Of a DNA stretch of 64,000 nt, positions 19,824-28,188 are shown in pieces. Made by a program: the position numbers and the translations under genes. Source of the DNA: Desulfuromonas versatilis (GTDB taxonomy: Bacteria; Desulfobacterota; Desulfuromonadia; Desulfuromonadales; NIT-T3); assembly GCF_019704135.1 (NCBI RefSeq), contig NZ_AP024355.1, positions 1,178,001-1,242,000 on the forward strand. Reading direction: 5' to 3'. A model generated the notes under the pieces. That model ran no database searches. It was given only the letters and a program-made list of their open reading frames with translations, and was not told where the DNA came from. Every line of letters begins with the position of its first letter. Positions within the stretch are counted from its first letter, which is position 1.

Positions 19824-21005
19824 ATGCGGGGGCTTGAGAATGCCGTGGTACGACTGCTTAAGACCCATCCCTTCTACGGGCACTTTCTGCTGGGCTTTCG
19901 GCGGCGGGTGGTTACAGATGGGCAGGCCCTGGGGGCGACCATCCGCAACGGGACGCCGACCTTGTGCGTCGATCCGGAAGCCTTTTTGCGCTTCGAGCCC
20001 GGCGAGCAGCGGGCGCTGCTCGAACATGTCCTCAAGCATGTGCTGCACCTGCACATGACCCGCCGCAAGGGGCGCCACAGCCACGACTGGGACCTGGCCT
20101 GCGACCTGGCCATCAACCCCGGCATCGAGGGGCTGCCGCCCCAGGCGCTGTTTCCCGGGCGGTTTCGCGTCGAGGCGGGGCTGGCCGCCGAGGAGTACTA
20201 CCGCCTGGTTTCCTCCTCCTTCGACGTCGGCAACCAGCAGGGGCGGGGAGTCGGCAATGCCGCTCCCGATGCCGGTTCGCACCGGGACAGGGGGGAAGGG
20301 GCCGAGCCGCTGCAGGATCTGCGGGACGTGCAGACATTGGACGACCACCGGGTCTGGCAGGAGGCGGACAGCACCCCCGCCGGGCTGGCCGAAGAGGTGA
20401 TCCGGGGGATGGTGCGCGAGGCCTGGCGCAAGAGCCGCGGCGAGGTCCCCGGCGATGTGCGGGAGCTGGTGGAGGGGATGCTCGCCCCCTCGCCGATCCC
20501 CTGGCGGCAGGTGCTGCGGCAGTTCGTGGCCAGCGCCGGGCGGGTCGGTAGGCGCAGCACCTGGAAGCGCGAACACCGCCGCTTCGCCCACGACACGCCG
20601 GGCATCCGCAAGCGCCGGCGGCTCAACCTGCTGGTGGGGGTGGATGTCAGCGATTCCACCAACATCCGCGAGCTGCGCGAGGGGTTCGCCCGCGAGCTGG
20701 TGCAGATCGCCCGCGGCCGCGAGAGCCGGGTCACGGTCCTCTACTCGGGGAGCCGCATCCAGCGCATCGACAGTTTTTGCGGCAGCCCCGGCGTGGTCGA
20801 AGTCTACCAAGGGGGCGGCTTCACCGACCTGCGTCCGGTCTTCGCGTACGCCCGCACCATGCAGCCGCGTCCCGCCGCCGTGATCTACCTCACCGACGGC
20901 TTCGGCGAGGCCCCCGAGGCCATGGAATTCCCCACCCTATGGGTGCTGACCAAAGAAGGGCAGAAGCCTGTCGACTGGGGCATGGAACTGCGGCTGGATG
21001 TTTGA
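19812..21005 (+). CDS. VWA-like protein with putative metallopeptidase domain (MoxR partner)
   Basis: About 397 residues. The N-terminal ~200 residues look like the DUF2201-type putative metallopeptidase domain, including a histidine cluster EHVLKHVLHLHM near residues 75-86 and HDWDLACDLAINPGIEGLP. The C-terminal part is VWA-like: NLLVGVDVSDST supplies a DxSxS-like metal site, and GGGFTDLRPVFAYA and VIYLTDGFGEAP fit the fold. This domain pair is usually found next to a MoxR ATPase, as here. The start is uncertain because the region is a repeat; GTG 19809, ATG 19812 and ATG 19824 are all possible and none has a clear RBS. Confidence 0.8.
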   Translation: MSDEMRGLENAVVRLLKTHPFYGHFLLGFRRRVVTDGQALGATIRNGTPTLCVDPEAFLRFEPGEQRALLEHVLKHVLHLHMTRRKGRHSHDWDLACDLAINPGIEGLPPQALFPGRFRVEAGLAAEEYYRLVSSSFDVGNQQGRGVGNAAPDAGSHRDRGEGAEPLQDLRDVQTLDDHRVWQEADSTPAGLAEEVIRGMVREAWRKSRGEVPGDVRELVEGMLAPSPIPWRQVLRQFVASAGRVGRRSTWKREHRRFAHDTPGIRKRRRLNLLVGVDVSDSTNIRELREGFARELVQIARGRESRVTVLYSGSRIQRIDSFCGSPGVVEVYQGGGFTDLRPVFAYARTMQPRPAAVIYLTDGFGEAPEAMEFPTLWVLTKEGQKPVDWGMELRLDV

Positions 21006-21006
21006 A

Positions 21007-21086
21007 GACCGTGGACCGTGAGCCGTGGACCGTGGGCCGAGAAATGCATTTTACTGACCACGGACCACGGACCACGGACCACCGGA
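21007..21086. repeat. Two opposed heptad-spaced tandem repeats
   Basis: 21007-21039 holds gaccgtg-type units, four copies, and 21056-21086 holds gaccacg-type units, about four copies. The two arms are roughly inverted relative to each other and could pair as a long imperfect hairpin between the VWA gene and the next gene. Confidence 0.78.
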
Positions 21087-21096
21087 GGTTTCAGAT

Positions 21097-21501
21097 ATGG
21101 ATCAACCCCAACCGATGACCGAAGACTCCGTCCGCGAGATCCTGGAGGCGGCCGGGGCCAAGACCATGTCCCGCTCGGGGCGTTCGGAAAACTACGGGGC
21201 CCCCCGTGAGTTCTCCTTCGAGGTGAAGGGGGTGTTTCAGAACGGCCTGGCCCTGCACGTGGTCGCCCGCCAGTTCAACTATCGCGACCCCTGGGAGGCC
21301 CAGGGCCGGGTCAACGACCTGGTCGACGCAGCCCTGCTCAAGGACGGCCAGTTCTCGGAGCTGCCGAAAGGCTACGACTATTTCCAGGGCCGCGACGAAG
21401 AGACCGGCCTCGACGAGATCGCCCTGCGCGAGGTCGTGGCCGTGGTGAGCCGGATCAATCCGAAGATCTTCGCGTTGCAGAAGCTGACGGGGGATATGTA
21501 A
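21097..21501 (+). CDS. Conserved-looking hypothetical protein
   Basis: 134 residues from ATG 21097 with a good RBS (ccggaggtttcagat). Soluble, acidic, no signal peptide, no cysteine cluster. I do not recognise the family. It is the third gene after moxR and the VWA gene on the same strand, so it may belong to that unit. The gap contains only repeats. A run of 11 perfect heptamers follows it. Confidence 0.7.
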   Translation: MDQPQPMTEDSVREILEAAGAKTMSRSGRSENYGAPREFSFEVKGVFQNGLALHVVARQFNYRDPWEAQGRVNDLVDAALLKDGQFSELPKGYDYFQGRDEETGLDEIALREVVAVVSRINPKIFALQKLTGDM

Positions 21502-21531
21502 AGGTCAGAAGTTGGGAGTAAGTAGTCAGTA

Positions 21532-21609
21532 GACAAAGGACAAAGGACAAAGGACAAAGGACAAAGGACAAAGGACAAAGGACAAAGGACAAAGGACAAA
21601 GGACAAAGG
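21532..21609. repeat. (gacaaag)11 perfect heptamer array
   Basis: Eleven perfect consecutive copies of gacaaag lie between two convergent genes. This is the longest and cleanest of the period-7 repeats and likely prone to copy-number change. Confidence 0.95.
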
Positions 21610-21619
21610 ACCCATTCTC

Positions 21620-22666
21620 CTACTCCTCCACCCGCATCCCCCACCCGGGACTCTCCTCCACCCGGCCAATGGCGTAGGCGCCGCAGCCGGCCGCTTGCAG
21701 TTTTTCCTCTAGCTCCCGAGCCTTGTCCGCCGCGACGGCGATGAGCAGGCCGCCCGAGGTCTGGGGGTCGGCGATCAGGTCAACGACTTCCGCGGGGATG
21801 CTCTCGGCCTGCTCCACCCGCGGCAGGTAGTAGTCGCGGTTCTTGTAGCTGCCTTCGGGCACCAGGCCCATGGCGGCCATCTCTCGCACCTGGGGGTAGG
21901 CCGGCAGGGCTTTTCCCTCCAGCACCACGCAAACCCCGCTCGCCTCGGCCATCTCCAGGCCGTGGCCGAGCAGGCCGAAGCCGGTGATGTCGGTGCAGGC
22001 CGAAACCCCCACTTCCAGCATGACTCTCGCCGCCGCCTGGTTGAGGGTGGCCATCCCCTCGATGGCCTCGCTCATCTGCGCCTGGTCGAGCACCTCGCCC
22101 TTGAGAGCCGTGGTGAGGATCCCGGTGCCGAGGGGCTTGGTGAGGATCAACCGGTCGCCCGGGCGGGCGCCGACGGTGGTGACCATCGCCCGCGGGTCGA
22201 CCAGGCCGGTGACGGCCAGGCCGAACTTGGGCTCCTCGTCCTCCACCGTGTGCCCGCCCACCACCACGGCGCCGGCCTCGGCGACCTTCTGCGCGCTCCC
22301 CTTGAGAATCTCGGTCAGCACCTCCGTCCCCAGGGTACAGGAGGGGAAGCCCACCAGGTTGAGCACGGTCAGGGGCCGGCCGCCCATGGCGAAGATGTCC
22401 GACAGCGCGTTGGCCGCGGCGATCTGGCCGTAGCGGTAGGGATCGTCGACCACCGGGGTGAAAAAGTCGACGGACTGCACCAGGGCCTGGTCCTCGGCGA
22501 TCCGGTAGACGCCGGCGTCGGCGAAGGGGATGGCGCTCGAGAGCAGATTGGGATCATTCGATGGCGGCAGCTGACACAGCACCTGTGCCAGGGGCTCGGG
22601 GCCCAGTTTGGCCGCTCAACCGCTGCTGCGCGCGAGGCTGGTCAGTTTAGGTTTCTTGTCCGTCAT
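21620..22666 (-). CDS. selD: SelD, selenide water dikinase, selenocysteine-containing (in-frame UGA)
   Basis: Makes selenophosphate from selenide and ATP, the selenium donor for Sec-tRNA synthesis. Reading from ATG 22666, codon 17 is TGA (22616-22618) in the context RSSGUAAK, the position of the catalytic Cys/Sec of SelD. Downstream the frame stays open for the whole 348-residue protein with SVDFFTPVVDDPYRYGQIAA, GGHTVEDEEPKFGLAV, GDRLILTKPLGTG and DITGFGLLGHGLEMA. A simple translation would start near 22582 and lose the active site. It lies downstream of selA-selB on the same strand, so the product needs the machinery that its own operon encodes. Confidence 0.95.
22571..22618 (-). promoter_or_regulatory. 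Candidate bacterial SECIS downstream of selD UGA
   Basis: From the UGA at 22616-22618, a 9-bp stem (ctggcacag / ctgtgtcag, one G-U pair) with loop gtg forms at 22571-22591 on the minus-strand RNA. Spacing from the UGA to the apical loop is about 33 nt, near the upper end of the range reported for bacterial SECIS. Fold judged by eye. Confidence 0.5.
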
Positions 22667-22736
22667 TGAAGTCTCTCTATGATTCTGATGGGTGCCGCTA
22701 CGCCCCACCAATCCTGCGACAGGTTTTGCCTTTACC

Positions 22737-22840
22737 GATCACGAATTACGAATTACGCATCACGGTCTGCTGGGCATCGCTCTGCTCTGCCTAGCCTACG
22801 TAGGCCGTTACACATCACTGATTACTAATTACTCGTCACT
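22737..22840. repeat. Two heptad-spaced repeats in the selB-selD gap
   Basis: 22737-22764 has cgaatta/cgcatca units and 22812-22840 has actgatt/actaatt/actcgtc units, both with a 7-bp period. The second encodes the last residues and the stop codon of SelB. The 162-bp selD-selB gap shows no tRNA-Sec that I can recognise. Confidence 0.72.
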
Positions 22841-24754
22841 ACCTTTCGGCAGTTTCCACGCCACCCGCTCGTCGCCGCGGCGCATGGTGTATTTGAGGCC
22901 GTCCCAGTATTCGAGCAGGGCCTGCACCTGCTTGCGGGCGCTGCCGATGAGGTCGCGGAACTGGGCCAGGGTCAGGGTCTCATTGGCGGCGAAGTGGCTG
23001 CGCAGCGCCGCGAGGGCGGCCTGGTAGGTCTCGGCGTGGAGGAAGCTTTCCTCGTTGAGCTTGATCAGCCGGCCGCTACCGAACAAAAAGGCGAAGCAGT
23101 CGTCGATCCTGCCCGCCGGCAGGTTGAGGCGATCGAGCATTTCCTGCCGGTTTTTGGCCTGCGGGCCAGCCTCAAGGTAGGCGGACTCGATCAGTTCGAT
23201 CAGCCGGGCCTGCTCCGCCGAGGGGGTGGGAGCGAAGTCGGGCTGCTTGACCGACTCGCCGTGTTTGAGCAGTTCTCCATCGGCGACGGCAGCTTCGAGC
23301 AGGGTGTCGAAAGCTTTGGGCGAGAGCTTGGCCGGCAGTGCCCCCTTGAGGGTGGCGTGGGGGATGCCCGGGTCGAGTGGGTGGACGGCGTGAAAGCGTC
23401 CGGTCTCCTCCACCAGCCGCCGGCGCCAGGCGCGAATCGATTCGGCGCTGGCCCACTGGTCGGCGAGCAGGTCGATCCTGGCCTCGGCTCGCAGTTCCTC
23501 CAAATGCTTCTCGATGCGCTCGCGGCCGATGCCCGAGGCGACCTCCAGATCTTTCAGCCGGGTGCATTCCTGGTCGGCGAGCTTCTGCAGCAGGAAGGAT
23601 TTTTCGCCCGATTCGAGCTCGGCCAGCGCGGCCATGACCTCCTGGCGGAAACGGCGGTGCTTGACCGGCCGCGGGTCGATGACCATGCCGCCGCCGATGG
23701 TGGTCATCGGCGAGTAGGAGCGGACGATGAAGCGGTCCTGGCGGTGGGCGACCAGCGGACGGTCGAGGTGGATCTGCACGATGGCACTCTCGCCCGGTTT
23801 GAGCTCGTCGCGGTCGAGCAGGGCGACGATCCCCACCACCCGGGCGGTGCCCAGGTAGAAATGGACCGGGTCGCGGAACTTCAGCGGCCGCGGGGCCTCG
23901 GGCAGCAGGCTCAGGCGGGCGTCGAGCCTCTCGGTCTGCTCGAAAATCCCCGGGGTGCCCACCACCGAGCCGCGCTGCAGCCGGGCGCGGTCGAGGGCCG
24001 CCAAGTTGACCGCCACCCGCTGGCCGGCGAAGGCCTGCTCGACCTTTTTGCCGTGCACCTGCACCTCGCGCACCCGCACCTGCTCTCCCGGCGGCAGCAC
24101 CTCCACGGTGTCGCCGGTGCTCACGCTGCCGGAAAGCAGGGTGCCGGTGACCACGGTGCCGAAGCCGCTGACGCTGAAATGCCGGTCCACCGGAAGGCGC
24201 ATGGGCCCTTCGGCATCCTTGGGCGTAAGCCCGGCCAGTTCGGTTTGGATGGTCTTGACCAGTTCGGGGATCCCCGCTCCGGTCAGGGAGGAGACTCGGC
24301 AGAAGGGCGCTTCCTTGAGAAAGGTTTCCGCCACCTCCTCGCGGATCTCCTCTTCGACGATGTCGATCCAGTCCTCCTCGGCCAGGTCGCACTTGGTCAG
24401 CACCACGATGCCGCGCTGCACCTCGAGCAGCTGCAAAATCTGCAGGTGTTCGTGGGTCTGGGGCATGACCCCTTCGCCGACGTCCACCACCAGCAGCACC
24501 AGGTCGATACCGCCGATGCCGGCCAGCATGTTGTGGATGAAACGCTCGTGACCGGGCACGTCGACCACCCCGGCCACCTGCCCGCTTGGCAGGCGGAAGG
24601 AGGCGAAGCCGAGGTCGATGGAGATGCCGCGTTCCTTCTCCTCCTTGAGGCGGTCGGTCTCCTGGCCGGTGAGGGCGCGGATCAGTTCGGTCTTGCCGTG
24701 GTCGACGTGACCGGCGGTGCCGAGGATGACGAAGCGCTGCTGGAGTTTGTTCAT
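22829..24754 (-). CDS. selB: SelB, selenocysteine-specific elongation factor
   Basis: GTPase that brings Sec-tRNA to the ribosome at UGA codons by binding the SECIS hairpin through C-terminal winged helices. The 641 residues start [21 protein letters not shown] (P-loop), then [26 protein letters not shown] and [11 protein letters not shown]. The C-terminal half has the winged-helix region rich in [19 protein letters not shown] helices, and length matches SelB. Its ATG overlaps the selA stop by 4 bp. The 3' end runs into a heptad-spaced repeat. Confidence 0.96.
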   Translation of the reverse strand: MNKLQQRFVILGTAGHVDHGKTELIRALTGQETDRLKEEKERGISIDLGFASFRLPSGQVAGVVDVPGHERFIHNMLAGIGGIDLVLLVVDVGEGVMPQTHEHLQILQLLEVQRGIVVLTKCDLAEEDWIDIVEEEIREEVAETFLKEAPFCRVSSLTGAGIPELVKTIQTELAGLTPKDAEGPMRLPVDRHFSVSGFGTVVTGTLLSGSVSTGDTVEVLPPGEQVRVREVQVHGKKVEQAFAGQRVAVNLAALDRARLQRGSVVGTPGIFEQTERLDARLSLLPEAPRPLKFRDPVHFYLGTARVVGIVALLDRDELKPGESAIVQIHLDRPLVAHRQDRFIVRSYSPMTTIGGGMVIDPRPVKHRRFRQEVMAALAELESGEKSFLLQKLADQECTRLKDLEVASGIGRERIEKHLEELRAEARIDLLADQWASAESIRAWRRRLVEETGRFHAVHPLDPGIPHATLKGALPAKLSPKAFDTLLEAAVADGELLKHGESVKQPDFAPTPSAEQARLIELIESAYLEAGPQAKNRQEMLDRLNLPAGRIDDCFAFLFGSGRLIKLNEESFLHAETYQAALAALRSHFAANETLTLAQFRDLIGSARKQVQALLEYWDGLKYTMRRGDERVAWKLPKGSDE

Positions 24755-26175
24755 TGCGCCTCGCTTCCCGGTTTGCTGGCCTCGGTCACTATCCGGAGCA
24801 GATCGTTCTCCTCCCCGGGAGCCAGGGTGCGCGGGTTGAGCAGCAGGCGATCCTCCTGGATGCGCCCCACCACGGGAGTCCTTGCGCGGCGCAGGCGGGC
24901 GGCCAGGTCGCTGACGGTCAGCCCGCGCGGGCTCAGGGCCACAGCGAAGCCCCGCAGTTCGGTGAGGGGCAGGGCGCCGCCGCCCACCGCAGAGGGCTCG
25001 GGGATGACGGTGATCCGCGCCTGCTCGCCGAGATTCGCAGCAAGCCGGCTTGCCAGAGATTGGCAGCGGGCCTCGATCTCTGTCGCGGATGCGGCCAGCA
25101 TGCGCAGCACCGGGATCTCGCGGACCGCCTCGGTGCGGTCGAGGTAGTGGCGCAGGGTGGCCTCGAGGGCGGCCAGGGTCAGCTTGTCGCTGCGCATCGC
25201 TCGGGCCATGGGGTGGCGGCGAATCTTCTCGATGGCTCCGGCGCGGCCGACGATCAGGCCGGCCTGGGGGCCGCCGAGCAGCTTGTCGCCACTGAAGGTG
25301 ACCACGTCGACCCCGGCGGCGACGGTCTCGGCCACCGTCGGCTCGCGGGGCAGGCCGAATTCGGTAAGATCCAGCAGCATGCCGCTGCCCAGGTCTTCCA
25401 TCACCAGCAGGCCGTGTTCGCGGCCGAGGGTGACCAGTTCGGCAGCCGGCACCGCGGAGGAGAAACCGACGATGCGGTAGTTGCTGGTGTGGACCTTGAG
25501 CAGCAGCCCCGTCGCCTCGCCGATGGCCTCCCGGTAATCGCGCAGGTGGGTCTTGTTGGTGGTGCCGACCTCGCGCAGGGCAACCCCGCCGGCGGCCATC
25601 ACGTCGGGCACCCGGAAGGCGCCGCCGATCTCCACCAGCTCGCCCCGCGAGACGATGGCTTCGCGCCCCTTGGCCAGCGCGGTCAGGGCGAGCAGCACGG
25701 CGCCGGCGTTGTTGTTGACTACGGTGGCGGCCTCCGCGCCGGTCAGCCGGCAGACCAGCTCCTCGATATGTGCGTAGCGGTGGCCGCGCTCGCCGCTTTC
25801 CAGGTCGAACTCGAGGTTGGAATAGCCCCGAGAGACCGCGGCCATGGCTGCAAGCGCCGCCTCGCTCAAGGGGGCCCGGCCGAGGTTGGTGTGCAGCAGG
25901 GTGCCGGTGGCGTTGATCACCGGGCGCAGGTTCGGGAGCATTTTCGCCTCGGCTTTTGCCGCGGCCGTGGTGGCTACCCGATCGATTTCCAGCTGCGCCG
26001 GGTCAATCGCCTCGATCCCTTGCAGGATGGCGCGCCGCAGGCTTTCCACGGTCTGCTGGGCCGCCTCGAGCAGAATTCGGTGGGGAACCCGTTCGGCCAG
26101 GGCGGCCAGCGGGGCCGCACGAAGGATTCGGTCCACGGCGGGTAGCTGTTTCAAAAGGGCCTGTTCGGGTTTCAT
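24751..26175 (-). CDS. selA: SelA, L-seryl-tRNA(Sec) selenium transferase
   Basis: PLP enzyme that converts seryl-tRNA(Sec) to selenocysteyl-tRNA(Sec). The start ATG 26175 gives MKPEQALLKQLPAVDRIL, the typical start; the upstream extension lacks family similarity. The 474 residues include INATGTLLHTNLGRAPLSE, VNNNAGAVLLAL and the PLP lysine motif TFSGDKLLGGPQAGLIVG. First gene of selA-selB-selD. I see no selC tRNA adjacent, so it must lie elsewhere. Confidence 0.96.
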   Translation of the reverse strand: MKPEQALLKQLPAVDRILRAAPLAALAERVPHRILLEAAQQTVESLRRAILQGIEAIDPAQLEIDRVATTAAAKAEAKMLPNLRPVINATGTLLHTNLGRAPLSEAALAAMAAVSRGYSNLEFDLESGERGHRYAHIEELVCRLTGAEAATVVNNNAGAVLLALTALAKGREAIVSRGELVEIGGAFRVPDVMAAGGVALREVGTTNKTHLRDYREAIGEATGLLLKVHTSNYRIVGFSSAVPAAELVTLGREHGLLVMEDLGSGMLLDLTEFGLPREPTVAETVAAGVDVVTFSGDKLLGGPQAGLIVGRAGAIEKIRRHPMARAMRSDKLTLAALEATLRHYLDRTEAVREIPVLRMLAASATEIEARCQSLASRLAANLGEQARITVIPEPSAVGGGALPLTELRGFAVALSPRGLTVSDLAARLRRARTPVVGRIQEDRLLLNPRTLAPGEENDLLRIVTEASKPGSEAQ

Positions 26176-26549
26176 GTCTGTCCTGGGGTGGGGCGCAGCC
26201 CGGGGGATGCGGGAATATGCCAAGGAAAATAACGGACTTGGGATACGGCCTAAAAAGTATCACATGCCCCCGGCAGGAACAAGTGCCGACTGCCTCTTGG
26301 CCGTTGCCTGGTTGCTGGTGCTCTGAGTACAATATGAATCATGAGTCAAAAATGAGTCAGTAGCGAAAGGTGAGTGATGTGCCGGAAGATTGAACCATTA
26401 AGCAGCGTGTCTTGATCCGACAATGAATCGGAACCCCCGGGGGATGAATCCGGGCCCAATTGCTAAGTAATTGAAAATATTAAGTTAAAAAGTTGGAGCG
26501 ATGTTTGCTCATAAGCTAGGGGTCACTGCGGATCACATGGGAGGAATTT
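26176..26549. other. Divergent intergenic region selA / ketone-body operon
   Basis: 374 bp. Next to selA it should hold the selA promoter, not obvious to me. At 26334-26360 there are degenerate tgaatca/tgagtca heptads. At about 26417-26434 an inverted repeat tccga-N7-tcgga lies 60-80 bp upstream of the sigma-54 promoter and is a possible activator site. The rest is AT-richer than the flanks. Confidence 0.55.
26494..26509 (+). promoter_or_regulatory. Sigma-54 (-24/-12) promoter
   Basis: TGGAGCGATGTTTGCT has the invariant GG and GC dinucleotides at the correct 10-bp separation (GG 26495-26496, GC 26507-26508) and a good match to TGGCAC-N5-TTGCW. Start of transcription is expected near 26520. 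A sigma-54 activator is encoded at the end of the same gene block. Confidence 0.75.
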
Positions 26550-26768
26550 ATGAAGCAAATTTGTCTGGCAAGCGCCCTGGGGCGGGCAGGCAGTGTCCGC
26601 AACGAGGACAGTGCCCAACCGCTGCCGTTCTGGACACCCCCGGCTATCGAGTTCATGGCGGCCAAAAACGGCATCGGTGCAGGATGCCCCGACGATGTCC
26701 TGATCGGCCGGCTGATCGACAGGAGCATCGTTGCCGGCCTGTGTCGCATGGCAGGTTGCGGCAATTGA
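26550..26768 (+). CDS. Small hypothetical protein, first ORF behind the sigma-54 promoter
   Basis: 72 residues from ATG 26550, with an excellent Shine-Dalgarno (gggaggaattt) about 30 nt from the predicted sigma-54 start site. No recognised domain. It contains four cysteines, ends CRMAGCGN, and has no clear membrane segment. Could be a real small protein or a translated leader for the thiolase operon; the RBS is the main support. Confidence 0.5.
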   Translation: MKQICLASALGRAGSVRNEDSAQPLPFWTPPAIEFMAAKNGIGAGCPDDVLIGRLIDRSIVAGLCRMAGCGN

Positions 26769-26844
26769 AAAACCGAAGGTTCGTTTTAGACTTGTAACTT
26801 CTGTTTCCGATAACTTCTCAATCCAGCAACAGCGGAGGTAGCCC

Positions 26845-28020
26845 ATGAAAGACGTGTTTGTCGTCGAGGCCCTGCGGACCCCGTTCGGATCCTTCGGCGG
26901 CTCGCTGGCCGATGTTCCGGCCCCGGTTCTCGCTTCCCAGGTCATCGCCGAACTGCTCAAGCGCAACCCCGTGCCGGGCGATCAGGTCGACGAGGTCATC
27001 ATCGGCCAGGTGCTGCAGGGCGGCTGCGCCCAGGCGCCGGCCCGCCAGGCCATGCGCTTTGCCGGCCTGCCGGACAGCGTCCATGCCATGACCATCAACA
27101 AGGTCTGCGGCAGCGGCCTGAAGGCGCTGATGCTCGGCGCCGACTCGATCCGCCTCGGCGAATCGCAGGTGGTGATCGCCGGCGGCATGGAGAGCATGTC
27201 CCTGGCCCCCTACATCCTTCCCGCGGGCCGCAACGGTCAGCGGATGGGGCACGGGCAGACCCTCGACCTGATGATCTACGACGGCCTGCAGGATCCCTAT
27301 TCGGGGCTGCACATGGGCGATATCACCGAGAAGTGGATCAAGGATCACGGCATCACCCGCGAGGAGCAGGACCAGTACGCCGCCCGCTCCTACCGGCTGG
27401 CCCAGGCCGCGGTTAAAGAGGGGACCTTCAAGGACGAGTTGGTGGCCGTGGTGAAAAAGTCCCGCAAGGGCGAAGTGACCGTGGCCGAGGACGAAGAGCC
27501 CTTCCGCGGCGACATCGATAAGCTTCCCGGGCTGCGGCCGGTCTTCGCCAAGGACGGCAGCATCACCGCCGGAAATGCCTCGACCATCAGCGACGGGGCC
27601 GGCATGGCTCTGCTCACCGACGAGGCGGGCCTGAAAAAGTACGGCTTCAAGCCCGCCGCGCGCATGGTCGCCTCGGCCACCCACAGCATCTCTCCGAACC
27701 TCTTCGGCGAAGCGCCGGTGCAGGCGGTGCGCAAGTGCGTCGAGCGCGCCGGGCTCAAGCTCGAGGACGTGGGGCTGTTCGAGATCAACGAGGCCTTCGC
27801 GGCCGTCGCCGTGCTCTGTGTCAAGCAGCTCGGCGTGCCCCTTGAGCGGGTCAACGTCAACGGCGGCGCGGTGGCCATCGGTCACCCCATCGGCGCCAGC
27901 GGCGCCCGCCTGGCCACCACGGTGATCCGCGAAATGAAGAAGCGCAAGGTCAAGTACGGCGTGGCCTCCCTGTGCATCGGCGGCGGCGAGGCGGTTGCGG
28001 CCTTGTTCGAGTTGGTTTGA
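26845..28020 (+). CDS. Acetyl-CoA C-acetyltransferase (thiolase)
   Basis: Degradative or biosynthetic thiolase, here probably cleaving acetoacetyl-CoA to two acetyl-CoA. The 391 residues are typical. The nucleophile is Cys88 in NKVCGSGLKALMLG, the catalytic His sits in GGAVAIGHPIGASGAR and the second Cys in SLCIGGGEAVA. ATG 26845 follows RBS gcggaggtagccc. Its neighbours, an oxoacid CoA-transferase and 3-hydroxybutyrate dehydrogenase, complete a ketone-body pathway, which favours the AtoB-like role. Confidence 0.94.
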   Translation: MKDVFVVEALRTPFGSFGGSLADVPAPVLASQVIAELLKRNPVPGDQVDEVIIGQVLQGGCAQAPARQAMRFAGLPDSVHAMTINKVCGSGLKALMLGADSIRLGESQVVIAGGMESMSLAPYILPAGRNGQRMGHGQTLDLMIYDGLQDPYSGLHMGDITEKWIKDHGITREEQDQYAARSYRLAQAAVKEGTFKDELVAVVKKSRKGEVTVAEDEEPFRGDIDKLPGLRPVFAKDGSITAGNASTISDGAGMALLTDEAGLKKYGFKPAARMVASATHSISPNLFGEAPVQAVRKCVERAGLKLEDVGLFEINEAFAAVAVLCVKQLGVPLERVNVNGGAVAIGHPIGASGARLATTVIREMKKRKVKYGVASLCIGGGEAVAALFELV

Positions 28021-28039
28021 GGCTCAAGGCGGCAGTTGC

Positions 28040-28154
28040 TCACGCGAAGCCGCGAAGAACGCGAAAAATGCAAAAAGCCCTTTCAACGGGACATCCCTGG
28101 GCCTGTCGCAGCGAGGCTTGGGTTTTTCTTCGCGGACTTCGCGCCTTCGCGTGA
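28040..28154. repeat. Imperfect inverted repeat built of cgcgaag/ttcgcg units
   Basis: The left arm (28040-28068) and right arm (28123-28154) are imperfect reverse complements made of ~9-bp-spaced units with a 54-nt spacer. The element sits between thiolase and CoA-transferase genes and could fold as an intercistronic hairpin. It resembles dispersed palindromic elements of other genomes. Confidence 0.7.
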
Positions 28155-28188
28155 AACATAGATTTCCCCCATCAGGAGGCACCTTTCC

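Noticed and set aside
21532-21609. CRISPR-like array
   Set aside because: Eleven 7-bp units with no spacers; a simple tandem repeat.
22667-22828. tRNA-Sec (selC) in the selB-selD gap
   Set aside because: No 90-nt cloverleaf with a UCA anticodon or CCA-type end on either strand; the gap is mostly heptad-spaced repeats.
23000-26145. Long plus-strand frames opposite selB and selA
   Set aside because: Low-complexity translations without RBS or motifs, while the minus strand gives full SelB and SelA with all signatures.
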